NCBI RefSeq assembly: GCF_028527925.1
Contig: NZ_JAPESW010000014.1
Span: 29,863-93,862 of the forward strand
DNA: 64,000 bases
DNA from: Cellulomonas fimi
GTDB taxonomy: Bacteria > Actinomycetota > Actinomycetes > Actinomycetales > Cellulomonadaceae
Direction: 5' to 3'
Shown here one piece after another: positions 54,236 to 63,172 of the stretch. The position numbers and the translations under genes are program-made. Every line of letters starts with the position of its first letter. Positions within the stretch are counted from its first letter, which is position 1. The notes under the pieces are model-generated. The model saw only the letters and a list, made by a program, of their open reading frames with translations. It was not told the DNA's origin and ran no database searches.

Positions 54236-55369
54236 GTGGACGGCAGGTCGGATGGGGGCGCGGCGGGCCCCACGGGCGCCCCGGGCGCCGGCCACGCGCG
54301 GCGCACGCTCGTCGTGCTCGCCGCGGTGGTGGTCGTGCTCGCCGGGATCTGGGCCGCGCGCGACCTGCTGGGCCCGCTCGCGCTCGGGGCGGTGATCGTC
54401 GTGATCGTCCACCCGCTGCGGTTCCCGCTCGAGCGGCGCGGCTGGCCCTCGTGGGCCGCGACGACCGTCGTGGTGGTCGTCGGGTGGCTCGTCATCCTCA
54501 CGATCGCCGGGCTGATCGCGTTCGCCGTCGCGCGGTTCGCCGTCATGGTCGGCGACTACACCGACGAGCTCGGCTCGGTGGTCGACGACGCGTCGCAGCG
54601 GCTCGCCGGCCTCGGCCTGGAGGGGACCGCCGCGGACGCCGCGTCGGCCGCGCTCGACCCGGCACGGCTGGTCGGCATGGTGACGTCGCTCGGGTCGTCG
54701 GCGGTGTCGGTGCTCGGCGCGCTGTTCGTCGTCTTCGCGTACGTGCTGTTCATGGCGGCGGACGGTGCCCGGTACGCGAGCGCGTCCCGGCTGTTCGGGG
54801 ACGAGCGCGGGCCGGCGCTGACGCGGGTCGCGCGGTTCACGTCGGGCGTGCGGCGGTACTACGTCGTCAACGCGACGTTCGGGGCGGTCGTCGCGGTGCT
54901 CGACGGGATCGCGCTCGCGATGCTCGGCATCCCCGCGCCGGTCGTGTGGGCGATCCTCGCGTTCGTCACCAACTTCGTGCCGAACGTGGGGTTCGTGCTC
55001 GGGCTGATCCCGCCCGCGGTGCTCGCGCTCGTCGTGGGCGGCTGGCCGCTCATGCTCGCCGTGATCGCCGTCTACTGCGTGGTCAACGTCGTGCTGCAGG
55101 TCCTGGTGCAGCCCAAGTTCGTGTGCGACGCCGTCGACCTGTCGCTCACGCTGAGCTTCGTCTCCGTGGCGTTCTGGTCCTTCGTCATCGGGCCGATCGG
55201 CGCGGTGCTGTGCATCCCGCTCACGCTGCTGGTGCGCGCGCTGGTCCTCGAGCCCGACCCGTCGACGCGCTGGCTGCGGTGGTTGTCGGGCGACCGGTCG
55301 GTGGTGCGGGAGCCGACGCCGGGAGCGGCGCCGGGACCGGCGCCGTCAGCGGCCGCGGACCCGGCGTAG
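54236..55369 (+). CDS. AI-2E family transporter-like membrane protein
   Basis: A 377-residue protein with about eight helices. RTLVVLAAVVVVLAGIWAARDLLGPLALGAVIVVIVHPLR and the C-terminal VWAILAFVTNFVPNVGFVLGLIPPAVLAL plus VQPKFVCDAVDLSLTLSFVSVAFWSFVIGPIGAVL are AI-2E family marks. Members export quorum signals or act as sodium/proton antiporters. GTG at 54236 is preferred to the GTG 30 bp upstream because GGAGG stands 5 bases before it. Its last 24 bp overlap the convergent MFS gene. Confidence 0.83.
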   Translation: MDGRSDGGAAGPTGAPGAGHARRTLVVLAAVVVVLAGIWAARDLLGPLALGAVIVVIVHPLRFPLERRGWPSWAATTVVVVVGWLVILTIAGLIAFAVARFAVMVGDYTDELGSVVDDASQRLAGLGLEGTAADAASAALDPARLVGMVTSLGSSAVSVLGALFVVFAYVLFMAADGARYASASRLFGDERGPALTRVARFTSGVRRYYVVNATFGAVVAVLDGIALAMLGIPAPVVWAILAFVTNFVPNVGFVLGLIPPAVLALVVGGWPLMLAVIAVYCVVNVVLQVLVQPKFVCDAVDLSLTLSFVSVAFWSFVIGPIGAVLCIPLTLLVRALVLEPDPSTRWLRWLSGDRSVVREPTPGAAPGPAPSAAADPA

Positions 55370-56683
55370 CGCCTCGCGGAGCGGCGGGACGACGACCCCC
55401 GCCTCGGCCATGACGGCCCGCGTGCGACGACGGCTCGACAGCACGCCCACGACGCCGACCACCCACGGCACGAGCAGCACGGTGAACGCGATGCGGTACG
55501 CGTCGAGCGAGTAGGTGCCCGCGGCGTTCGGCTCGACGAGCTGCAGCACGACGCCGACGCCCAGCAGACCCGCGATCGTCGACGTGAAGCCGCCCGTGTT
55601 GACGAAGCCGCTCGCGGTCCCGAGCGACGCCGCCGGGGAGAACGTGCGCGCGAAGTCCATGCCGACGAGCGACACGGGTCCGCCCGCGCCGACGAGGACG
55701 ACGAACACGACGAGCTGCCACATGGGCCGGGGCGTCGACGGGACCAGGAGCCACACCCACGCGACGAGCGTGACCGCGCAGCTCGCGAGCACGGACCACG
55801 AACGCCGCAGCGGGTGCCGGGCCGTGAACCGCCCGACGACCGGGCCGGTGACCATCGCGGTCAGCGTGAGCGCGGTGAGCAGCACGCTCGCCTCCGCGGC
55901 CGTCCGCCCCTGGGCCGTGACGAAGAACGGGACTCCCCACAGCAGCGCCACGACGTTCGCGCTGAACGGGGTCGCGAAGTGGCTCCAGAAGCCGAGACGC
56001 GTCCCGGGTGGCTGGAGCGCCGCGCGCAGGGCGGGGGCCAGGCGCTCGTGGGTGAGCGGGTCGAGGGGCTGCGCGCTGCGGATGCCGCCGAACGCGACGC
56101 CGGCGGCGACGACGCCGACCACGGCCAGGGTGCCGAACGTCGTCGTCCAGCCGTGGTGGTGCAGCAGCCACGCGACGGGGATCGCCGACGCCAGGTTGCC
56201 CGACTGCCCGATGAGGCCGGTGACCTGCACCATCACGGGTGCCTTGCGCGGCGGGAACCACTCGGCGATCAGCCGCACCGCGCTGATGAAGATGCCCGCG
56301 TCGCCCGCACCCAGCAGCACGCGCGCCAGCAGCGCGAGGGGCACGGTGTCCGCGACCGCGAGCAGCAGCTGCCCCGCCGCCATGACGAGCGAGCCGGCGG
56401 TGATGACCGCGCGCGGCCCGAACCGGTCGAGCAGCCGTCCCGCCGGGATCTGCATGAGCGTGTAGAGCAGCAGCTGCGCGACGACGAACGACGACAGCGC
56501 CGTGGCCGACAGCGCGAACCGGTCGACCGCCTCCACACCGGCCACGCCCATCGCGGTGCGGTGCACGATCGCGACGAAGTACGCGACGACGGCGGCCGCG
56601 TACACGGCGTACGCGCGTCGGCTGCGCGAGACGGAGGAGGGTGCGTCGGAAGGTGCCGGGGCGGGCGCGGGCACGCGAGTCAC
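55346..56683 (-). CDS. MFS transporter
   Basis: A 445-residue transporter with 12 helices. RRAYAVYAAAVVAYFVAIVHRTAMGVAGVEAVDRFALS is the first segment; QIPAGRLLDRFGPRAVITAG is motif A; LLGAGDAGIFISAVRLIAEWFPPRKAPVMVQVTGLIG is typical of the NarK/sugar-acid porter group. GTG at 56683 has GAGAGG 9 bases upstream. The substrate is unknown. It converges on and slightly overlaps the AI-2E-type gene. Confidence 0.87.
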   Translation of the reverse strand: MTRVPAPAPAPSDAPSSVSRSRRAYAVYAAAVVAYFVAIVHRTAMGVAGVEAVDRFALSATALSSFVVAQLLLYTLMQIPAGRLLDRFGPRAVITAGSLVMAAGQLLLAVADTVPLALLARVLLGAGDAGIFISAVRLIAEWFPPRKAPVMVQVTGLIGQSGNLASAIPVAWLLHHHGWTTTFGTLAVVGVVAAGVAFGGIRSAQPLDPLTHERLAPALRAALQPPGTRLGFWSHFATPFSANVVALLWGVPFFVTAQGRTAAEASVLLTALTLTAMVTGPVVGRFTARHPLRRSWSVLASCAVTLVAWVWLLVPSTPRPMWQLVVFVVLVGAGGPVSLVGMDFARTFSPAASLGTASGFVNTGGFTSTIAGLLGVGVVLQLVEPNAAGTYSLDAYRIAFTVLLVPWVVGVVGVLSSRRRTRAVMAEAGVVVPPLREALRRVRGR

Positions 56684-56843
56684 GCAGGGGAACCTCTCGG
56701 GGACCCGGCCCGCGACGAGCACGCGGTGCGACCGGGGACGCCACCAGCCTACGTCCGCGGGGCGGGACGTCGGGCCGCCGAGCGTGCTCTCCTGCGACGA
56801 CGCGGAGACACTGTGGCCGACACCACGACGAGAGGACCATCCC

Positions 56844-57254
56844 GTGCCCAAGCCCCCGCTGCCCGCCGACGTCGCCGCGCTGCTCGCCAAGCCCAACCCC
56901 GCGGTGATGGGCACCATCCACCCCGACGGGCACCCGGTGACCGTCGCGACCTGGTACCTCGTCGAGGACGACGGGCGGATCCTGCTCAACCTCGACGCGT
57001 CCCGCGCGCGCCTCAAGCACCTGCGCGCCCACCCGCAGGTCTCGCTCACCGCGATCGACGAGGCGAACTGGTACACGCACGTGAGCGTGCAGGGCCGGGT
57101 CGTGGAGATCCGCGACGACACCGACCTCGTCGACATCGACCGCCTGTCCGTCCACTACGGCGGCAACCCCTACCCGGTCCGCGACCGCGCCCGCGTCAGC
57201 GTGCTCGTCGAGATCGACCACTGGCACGGCTGGGGCGCGGCGAAGCAGGACTGA
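56844..57254 (+). CDS. PPOX-class (probable F420-dependent) oxidoreductase
   Basis: A 136-residue split-barrel protein. VMGTIHPDGHPVTVATWYLVEDDGRILLNLD and RARLKHLRAHPQVSLTAID form the flavin/F420-binding barrel; VSVQGRVVEI and YPVRDRARVSVLVEIDHWHGWG complete it. GTG at 56844 has GAGAGGA upstream. Actinobacterial members often use F420 to reduce enones or biliverdin; the substrate here is unknown. Confidence 0.85.
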   Translation: MPKPPLPADVAALLAKPNPAVMGTIHPDGHPVTVATWYLVEDDGRILLNLDASRARLKHLRAHPQVSLTAIDEANWYTHVSVQGRVVEIRDDTDLVDIDRLSVHYGGNPYPVRDRARVSVLVEIDHWHGWGAAKQD

Positions 57255-57457
57255 CCCCGCCCGCCGCACGGCTCGGCCGGGGGGCGCGTGGGCTCGGCCG
57301 ATCGGGCGGCGCTCCGGGCGTCGGCCCAGGTCGCCGCGGAAAGCAGACGCGGGCGGGGGCGTCGGCCTGACAGGATGTCCGCGCCGCGCGTCTGCCGCCC
57401 GCCCGGCGCGCCCCGGGCGACCGCCCACCCGCGCGGCATGTCGTCTGGAGCACCCCC

Positions 57458-58255
57458 GTGCAGTCCCGCAGCATCCTCGCCCTGCCCGTCTCGGTCGTCC
57501 TCGCCGCCACTCTCGCCGCGTGCGGCGGCGGCAGCGCCACCGCCGACGAGTCGCCCGCGCCCGTCCCGACGAAGACCGCGTCCGCGACGCCGACGCCGAC
57601 CGTCGAGGTGCTGTCGGCGACCAACCTCGTGTCCCGCCTCGACGGCGCGCTCAAGGCGCAGACGTCGTACGACATGACGCTCGACATGACCGGCGCCGCC
57701 ACGTTCCAGGGGACCGCGAGCATGCAGGTCGTCGACGGCGCGCAGAACATGGCGATGCGCATGTCGATGCCCGAGGTCGGCGACATGGAGGTCCGGTTCG
57801 TCGGCGGCATGGCGTACCTGAAGATCGCGATGCTCGGCGAGCAGTTCTTCCAGATCGACCCGAACGACGCGTCGAACCCGCTCGCGGCCGACTTCGGCGG
57901 CATGACCGAGCAGTTCGACACCGGCCTGTCCGGCATGGAGGAGGCGATCACGAGCGTCGAGCCCGCCGGCCCTGAGGAGACGATCGACGGCGTCACCGTG
58001 CAGCCGTACACCGTCGTCGTCGACACCACGAAGATGACCGGCGAGGCCGCCGCCAAGCTGGCCGAGGCGGAGTCGGTCGCCGAGCTGCCCGCGACCCTCA
58101 CCTACACCTACTGGGTCGGCGCCGACGACCTCGTGCGCAAGGTGTCGTACGAGCTGGTCGGCATGACGACGACGATGACGTTCACCAACTTCGGTGCGGG
58201 CACGCCCGTCACCGCACCGGCGCCCGAGCAGATCACCACGGAGATGCCCTTCTGA
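57458..58255 (+). CDS. LppX/LprG-like lipoprotein
   Basis: A 265-residue lipoprotein. A signal peptide (MQSRSILALPVSVVLAATLAAC) has the lipobox LAAC with the lipidated Cys at residue 22, then a Thr/Pro spacer and a beta-rich domain (SYDMTLDMTGAATFQGTASM, MAMRMSMPEVGDMEVRFVGGMAYLKI) like the LppX/LprG fold that carries lipids between membrane and wall. GTG start with TGGAGC upstream. Function inferred from fold-like pattern only. Confidence 0.72.
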   Translation: MQSRSILALPVSVVLAATLAACGGGSATADESPAPVPTKTASATPTPTVEVLSATNLVSRLDGALKAQTSYDMTLDMTGAATFQGTASMQVVDGAQNMAMRMSMPEVGDMEVRFVGGMAYLKIAMLGEQFFQIDPNDASNPLAADFGGMTEQFDTGLSGMEEAITSVEPAGPEETIDGVTVQPYTVVVDTTKMTGEAAAKLAEAESVAELPATLTYTYWVGADDLVRKVSYELVGMTTTMTFTNFGAGTPVTAPAPEQITTEMPF

Positions 58256-58273
58256 CGGACCTCCGCCTGGCAT

Positions 58274-58310
58274 CGTGGGCCGCGTGACCTCCCCGGTCAC
58301 GCGGCCCACG
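58274..58310 (+). terminator. hairpin terminator after the lipoprotein gene
   Basis: A 16-bp stem (CGTGGGCCGCGTGACC / GGTCACGCGGCCCACG) with a 5-base loop, 19 bases after the stop. Confidence 0.9.
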
Positions 58311-58376
58311 GCCGTTCTCGGGGCCGTTCCTGGTCGCGTCCGCGACGGGCTGCCGCGTCCCTGTCGAGCATGGTGC

Positions 58377-58407
58377 TTGACCCTCACGCCGTGTCAGGCT
58401 CCAGCGT
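58377..58407 (+). promoter_or_regulatory. MerR-type promoter with 19-bp spacer
   Basis: TTGACC (58377-58382), a 19-bp spacer and CAGCGT (58402-58407). The spacer holds a near-dyad CCTCAC...GTCAGG. The long spacer plus centred dyad is the hallmark of promoters untwisted by MerR proteins. It lies 10 bp before the MerR gene start, so the gene is autoregulated. Confidence 0.65.
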
Positions 58408-58417
58408 GGTCGACGCC

Positions 58418-59242
58418 ATGTACACCATCGGAGAGTTCGCCGGCATCGGTCGGGTCAGCGTGCGCATGCTGCGGCACTACGACGCGATCGGCCTGCTGCG
58501 GCCCGCCCACGTCGACGACCGCACGGGCTACCGCCGCTACGCGCCCGCGCAGGTCCCGCACCTGCTGCGCCTCGTCGAGCTCCGCGACCTCGGCGTCGGC
58601 CTCGACCGCATCGCGACGGTCCTGTCCGCCGACGACGAGCACGCGGCGTTCGCCGAGGTGCTGCGCGAGCGGCTGCGGGAGATCGAGTCGGAGCTCGCGG
58701 CCGAGGCCGCCCGCGCCGACCGGATCCGGCGCAAGCTCTCCCAGCTCGAAGGAGATGCCCAGATGTCCGTCGCAGTCGACTACCGCAGCCTGCCGTCCGT
58801 CACCGTCTACGCGCTCGCGGGTGTCGCGCCGGGGATGGGTCCCGAGCACGTCAGCCCCGTCGTCGGACCGCTCATCGAGCGGCTCGACACCGCTCTCGAG
58901 GCCGCCGGCCGGGCCATCCTCGAACCGTCGACCTTCTGGTACGAGCCGCACGACGACGACACCCTCGGCGTCACCGTCTCCTACCCGGCCGGCCCCGACC
59001 CGCAGCCCGGCGACGGGTACCACGTCGTCGACCTGCCCTCCGTGCCGCTCGCGGCGATCGCGCTCCACCACGGCGACATGAGCGGCATCGGCGAGTCGTG
59101 GATGGCGCTGTTCGAGCAGCTCACCGCCGACGGCTACCGCGTCGCCGGCCCGACCCGCGAGGTGTACCTCGAGGCGGAGGGGCACGAGCCCGGTCCGGAC
59201 TGGGTCACCGAGCTCCAGGCCCCCGTCGAGCGCGTGGCCTGA
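58418..59242 (+). CDS. MerR family regulator with GyrI-like effector domain
   Basis: A 274-residue regulator. YTIGEFAGIGRVSVRMLRHYDAIGLLRPAHVDDRTGYRRYAPAQ is the MerR winged helix; a coiled coil (LRERLREIESELAAEAARADRIRRKLSQLEGD) follows; then a ~150-residue GyrI-like multidrug-binding domain (SVTVYALAGVAPGMGPEHV, WYEPHDDD, REVYLEAEG). This is the BltR/BmrR layout. ATG at 58418 is chosen over 58370 because the earlier start would lie inside its own promoter. No efflux gene is adjacent. Confidence 0.88.
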   Translation: MYTIGEFAGIGRVSVRMLRHYDAIGLLRPAHVDDRTGYRRYAPAQVPHLLRLVELRDLGVGLDRIATVLSADDEHAAFAEVLRERLREIESELAAEAARADRIRRKLSQLEGDAQMSVAVDYRSLPSVTVYALAGVAPGMGPEHVSPVVGPLIERLDTALEAAGRAILEPSTFWYEPHDDDTLGVTVSYPAGPDPQPGDGYHVVDLPSVPLAAIALHHGDMSGIGESWMALFEQLTADGYRVAGPTREVYLEAEGHEPGPDWVTELQAPVERVA

Positions 59243-59298
59243 CCGCCGTGCCGGCGCGCGCCGCTCGGTCGGTCGCTGGGCGGCGCGCGTCTGGACGC

Positions 59299-59374
59299 TG
59301 GTGGGCCCCGTGGGGATCGAACCCACAACCCGCGGATTAAAAGTCCGCTGCTCTGCCAGTTGAGCTAGAGGCCC
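59299..59374 (-). tRNA. tRNA-Lys (anticodon UUU), CCA encoded
   Basis: A cloverleaf reads on the minus strand from GGGCCTC at 59374. D arm CTCAACTGGCAGAG; anticodon stem GCGGA/TCCGC with 7-base loop CTTTTAA, giving anticodon TTT; T arm GTGGGTTCGATCCCAC; acceptor partner GGGGCCC, then discriminator A and an encoded CCA (59301-59299). Confidence 0.95.
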
Positions 59375-59496
59375 GGTGGACGGCGACGGCCCGTGCCGCC
59401 GGACAGGTCCGGTGGCGGGCGTCGACCGCCGTCCCTCCGACGGTGAAGGTATCGCGTCCCGTGGCGGGCTCGTGCGCTCGGGGGCCGGACCGGGCT

Positions 59497-59823
59497 CTAC
59501 GCGTCGGTGAAGTTGCAGGTGATGACGAAGCGGATGGGCTTGTCGAACGTGTAGGTGCGGTCACCCTCGTTCGCGTCGCCCAGCTCGCTGACGAAGTACG
59601 TCGTGCCGGTCTTGATGACGACGAACGCGACCGGGGACGGCTTGGTGTACGTCCGCACGCCGTGACCGACCGTCGCCTTGGTGCAGTCGTAGACGCCCTC
59701 GTACTCCCATGTCGCCGGGTCGTCGCGCGGGTCGCGCGGGCAGGCAACGCCGGGTGCGGCGGACGCGAAGAGCGCGGCGCCGGCGAGCGCGGCGGCGGTG
59801 AGTGTCAGACGTGCACGAGCCAT
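59497..59823 (-). CDS. small secreted protein of unknown function
   Basis: A 108-residue protein with a clear signal peptide (basic MARARL, hydrophobic core, cleavage near PGVACPRD). The mature ~80 residues have three Cys (CPRD, DCTKA, ITCNF) and end in beta-rich TYTFDKPIRFVITCNFTDA. I recognise no family. ATG at 59823 is preceded by GGGGGCAC, a weak ribosome site. Confidence 0.6.
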   Translation of the reverse strand: MARARLTLTAAALAGAALFASAAPGVACPRDPRDDPATWEYEGVYDCTKATVGHGVRTYTKPSPVAFVVIKTGTTYFVSELGDANEGDRTYTFDKPIRFVITCNFTDA

Positions 59824-59964
59824 GGAGTGCCCCCTCGACGACGGGCACCGCGCGGGTCGCGGTGTCCGGTTTGTCACGGTAGGGGCGACGGTCGCTGCTC
59901 CAGAAGGGGCATCCCCGCGATTCACCCGCCGCGGGTTGTCGGTGCCGCGTGGTGCGATGACGCC

Positions 59965-60810
59965 GTGGCCTGGTGGAGGAAGCGTCGCAGCACCCCTGAC
60001 CCGACCCGTCCCGGGTCCGCGGACGGTGGGGAGGTCCCCGAGCAGCCGCTCGAACGCGTCGCGGTCCTCGGGGAGACGCCGCCCACCGAGGTCATCGGGA
60101 CGACCAGCACCGGCGACGTGCTGGCGTTCCGCGCGCCCGCCGGCGACCTGGTGGCCTGGTGGCAGCAGCTGCGGGCGGAGCATCCGCGCACGGGTCTGTG
60201 GCCGGTGCTGCTCGGACCGGAGGTCGGCGACCTGTGCGCCGCGCTGCCCGGTGGTGCCCGCGACGACTACGACCCCGCCGCCGAGCTGGCGCGCGCGGAG
60301 CGCATGACCATCGACGACCTGCGGGCGCTGCGGGTGCGGCGCACGGAGCGCTACGGCGACCTGGGCGGTGACGACTCCTTCGGCGACGACGAGGACGACG
60401 ACGACGCGCTCGCCATGGTGGAACCTCCCAGGCTGGCGAACCATCCCGCGACGTTCACGGTCGCGAAGGCCGACGGTCTCGTGGCGCTCGTCCCGGCGGC
60501 GCACGGCTGGCAGGTGCCCGTCCTGCTCGGGTGGGACGGCGGGGTGAACTACGACATGGAGCCCGTGGACCACGCCGTCGTGCTGCGCGACTGGCAGGAG
60601 CGGTTCGGTGCCGAGCTCGTGACGCTCGACGGCGAGCAGGTGCTGGAGCTGTGGGTGGACCGTCCGCCTGCGAGCACGGCGGAGGCCCTCGCGGTGGCGC
60701 GCGAGCAGTACGAGTACTGCTACGACGTGGTCCACCAGGGCGTCGGCTCGCTGACCGATCTCGCGGGCGACCAGGTCGGGTCGCGGTCCTGGTACTTCTG
60801 GTGGGACTGA
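59965..60810 (+). CDS. DUF4253 domain protein
   Basis: A 281-residue soluble protein. After a basic WWRKRRS start, the family pattern appears: LVAWWQQLRAEHPRTGLWPVLLG, an acidic stretch (DDEDDDDALA), then the C-terminal core WDGGVNYDMEPVDHAVVLRDWQERFGAELVTLDG and YEYCYDVVHQGVGSL, ending SRSWYFWWD. DUF4253 is uncharacterised, and members turn up near polymorphic toxin/immunity genes. GTG at 59965; TGCGAT lies 6 bases upstream. Confidence 0.75.
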   Translation: MAWWRKRRSTPDPTRPGSADGGEVPEQPLERVAVLGETPPTEVIGTTSTGDVLAFRAPAGDLVAWWQQLRAEHPRTGLWPVLLGPEVGDLCAALPGGARDDYDPAAELARAERMTIDDLRALRVRRTERYGDLGGDDSFGDDEDDDDALAMVEPPRLANHPATFTVAKADGLVALVPAAHGWQVPVLLGWDGGVNYDMEPVDHAVVLRDWQERFGAELVTLDGEQVLELWVDRPPASTAEALAVAREQYEYCYDVVHQGVGSLTDLAGDQVGSRSWYFWWD

Positions 60811-60846
60811 GCCTTCCCGACGCCGCGAGGACGACGCGCGTCGTGG

Positions 60847-61989
60847 TCAGGGGCAGGGCGTCCAGAGGTGCGGGTGGGCGCCGACGCGGACGAGCGCCTC
60901 GTGACCGTCGTTGATCGCCTGGGGCACGGTGGGTAGGGGCGTCCCGCTCGGGTCGACCATGAGCCTGAATCCCGTCCCCGGCTCGTAGAGGAACGGGCGC
61001 AGCGGCGGTGAGGCCTGTTCGTCGCGGACGGCTCCGACGGTCGTCCCGTCCGCGTCCGCGTCGGTCACCTGGAGGTCGACCGATGACCCGTTCGGGGTGG
61101 GTGCCGGGACGACGTCGTACCCGCCGGCGGCGGTCCAGGTGACGAGGGCGTCGCCCCGACCGTCGGCCCGCAGACGGTAGCCGATCACCCGCCCGTCGTC
61201 GGCGATCGCGACCGGGACCATCTGCGTGCCGTCGCCGAGCGGTGGCAGCGCGGTGGCCGCGCCGGTCGGCGACCAGAGCAGCACCTGCCGCCGGAACGAC
61301 CCGGTCGCGTCGGTCCCGGCCCCCCAGCCGAGGACCCAGCCGGACGCGTTGACCGCCACGGCCTCGGTCGAGCTCCACGCGCCCGGTGGCGGGGCGAGCA
61401 CGCGCCGCTGGTCGGTCCAGACGAACGCCTCGGTGCGTCCGGGGGAGGCGACGGGGTCGCTCGCACCGACGACGGTGTTGGCGTCGTTGACCGCGCGGAC
61501 GCTGTCGTAGCGGCTCGGCGACCGGTCGACGGGTACGAGCGGCAGCGGCCCGTCCACGCGCACCGCCTTCGCGATCTCGTACCGCGGGCCCTGGACCGCG
61601 GCGGTGCCCGCGACGCGGCCGCCGGGCGACACCGCGGTGAGCTCGGAGCGCAGCCCGCCCTCGATGCCGCCGTACCACCGCGTCTCGTTCGTGGTCGCGT
61701 CCCACGACATCGTCCGGAGGCGGGTGTCGTAGCCGACGACGAACCCGTCGTCGCCCAGGTCGAGCGCGAACGGGACGGGCACCCGCGTCAGCGAGCCGCA
61801 GACGGTCCCCGCCCAGACCGTCGTCGGCGCCGCGTCCGCGCGGGCCGGCGCGGCCGGCGTGCCGGCGACCGCCAGGCCACCGGCGACGGCGAGCGCAAGA
61901 AGCGCGACGGCAGCGGGTGGCCGACGTCCGCGTGGTCCGGGACGGTGTCGTCGGGGACGGGCGACGCGTCGACCGGCGCGCGCCGTCAT
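60847..61989 (-). CDS. secreted HAF-repeat/propeller-like protein (tandem copy 1)
   Basis: A 380-residue secreted protein. A very basic, Pro-rich N-region (twin-Arg-like RRVARPRRHRPG) precedes a signal core (VALLALAVAGGLAVAG). The mature part has repeats of ~45-50 residues containing GYDTRLRTMSWD, VRAVNDANTVVGASD and VAVNASGWVLGWG, as in HAF-type extracellular repeats that may form a beta-propeller. The ATG overlaps the upstream paralogue stop by 4 bp. About 40% similar by eye to copy 2. Function unknown. Confidence 0.6.
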   Translation of the reverse strand: MTARAGRRVARPRRHRPGPRGRRPPAAVALLALAVAGGLAVAGTPAAPARADAAPTTVWAGTVCGSLTRVPVPFALDLGDDGFVVGYDTRLRTMSWDATTNETRWYGGIEGGLRSELTAVSPGGRVAGTAAVQGPRYEIAKAVRVDGPLPLVPVDRSPSRYDSVRAVNDANTVVGASDPVASPGRTEAFVWTDQRRVLAPPPGAWSSTEAVAVNASGWVLGWGAGTDATGSFRRQVLLWSPTGAATALPPLGDGTQMVPVAIADDGRVIGYRLRADGRGDALVTWTAAGGYDVVPAPTPNGSSVDLQVTDADADGTTVGAVRDEQASPPLRPFLYEPGTGFRLMVDPSGTPLPTVPQAINDGHEALVRVGAHPHLWTPCP

Positions 61990-63044
61990 GCGCCCGCGCA
62001 CGTCGGGGTCCACAGCGTGGGCCGCTGGTCGGTCATGATGATGACCTGGCCGGCCTCGCTCATTCGATAGGGGACGCCGCGCAGCAGGGTCCCGTCGGCA
62101 GTCGCCAGACGTCGGAAGCCGGTGTCCGGGCGGTAGAGGAACGGCAGCGCCGAGCCCGACGTCGGGTCGATGATCGTGCCGACCGCGCCGCCGCGGTCGT
62201 CGGCCGAGATGACCTGGAGGTCGCCGCCGGGCGAGGGCACGGACGTGTATCCCGCGGTCGGCGACCACGTGACGAGCGCGTCGTTCTCCCAGTCGGGGCT
62301 GAGGCGGTGGCCAGTCACCCCGCCCTGCTCGTCGATGTGCTCGGCGACGAACATCGCGTCGTCGGGCAGCGGCGGGAGCTCGAGCACGGTGCGGTCGGGG
62401 CGCCACACGAGCACCCGGTGGTGGTACACGCCCTGCGTGTCGAGGTGGTAGCCCTCACCCAGCACCCAGCCGGCCTCGTTGACCGACCGGGCGTGCACGA
62501 AGCGGTAGGACGCGTCGGGCGTCGGCAGCACGTACCGGCGGTCGGTCCACACGAACGGCTCGGTCGCGCCCTGGCCGCCGAGGACCTCGCTCGTGCCGAC
62601 GACGACGTTGGCGTCGTTGACGTCGTGCACCTGGTCGGCGGTCCGCAGCGAGCGGTCCACCGGCCGCAGGGGCAGCGGGCCCTCGACGCGCACGGCCTTC
62701 GGCGGGTTCGTCGTCGGGCCGTCGACCTCGGCCACGCCCGCGACGCGTCCGGCGCCGCTGACCGCGCTGATCTCGGAGAACAGGCCGCCGTCGATGCCGC
62801 CGTACCAGCGGTACGTCCCGGTCCGGGAGTCCCACGACGCCGCCCGGGTCCGCTGGTCGTACCCCACGACGACGCCCGCGTCGTCCACGTCGCGTGCGAC
62901 GGTCAACGGGATCGCGGTGCGCGTGCCGCACACGGATCCCTGCCAGCCCGTCGGGGGCGGGTCCGCCGCGGCGGCCGGTGGGACGGCCACGGCGGTGCCG
63001 AGCGCGGCGGTCAGGATCGAGCTCAGGACGAGGTGTCGTCGCAC
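61986..63044 (-). CDS. secreted HAF-repeat/propeller-like protein (tandem copy 2)
   Basis: A 352-residue secreted protein with a normal signal peptide (MRRHLVLSSILTAALGTAVA). The mature repeats mirror copy 1 block by block: GYDQRTRAASWDSRTGTYRWYGGIDGGL against GYDTRLRTMSWD...RWYGGIEGGL; KAVRVEGPLPLRPVDRS against KAVRVDGPLPLVPVDRS; HDVNDANVVVG. GTG start at 63044 after GGGGGCAC. It is first in the two-gene transcript. Both end with LWTP near a terminal Cys. Confidence 0.62.
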   Translation of the reverse strand: MRRHLVLSSILTAALGTAVAVPPAAAADPPPTGWQGSVCGTRTAIPLTVARDVDDAGVVVGYDQRTRAASWDSRTGTYRWYGGIDGGLFSEISAVSGAGRVAGVAEVDGPTTNPPKAVRVEGPLPLRPVDRSLRTADQVHDVNDANVVVGTSEVLGGQGATEPFVWTDRRYVLPTPDASYRFVHARSVNEAGWVLGEGYHLDTQGVYHHRVLVWRPDRTVLELPPLPDDAMFVAEHIDEQGGVTGHRLSPDWENDALVTWSPTAGYTSVPSPGGDLQVISADDRGGAVGTIIDPTSGSALPFLYRPDTGFRRLATADGTLLRGVPYRMSEAGQVIIMTDQRPTLWTPTCAGA

Positions 63045-63172
63045 GGAAGTGCCCCCTGTGTGCGGGTCGCCGCCGCAGCGGTCGACCGGTGGTGCGGAGA
63101 CGGGGCGTGCCCCGTCGCACCCTCATGCTGCGGGAGGCGTCGCCGAGCCGCGAATCAGCGCACGGCCGCTGC

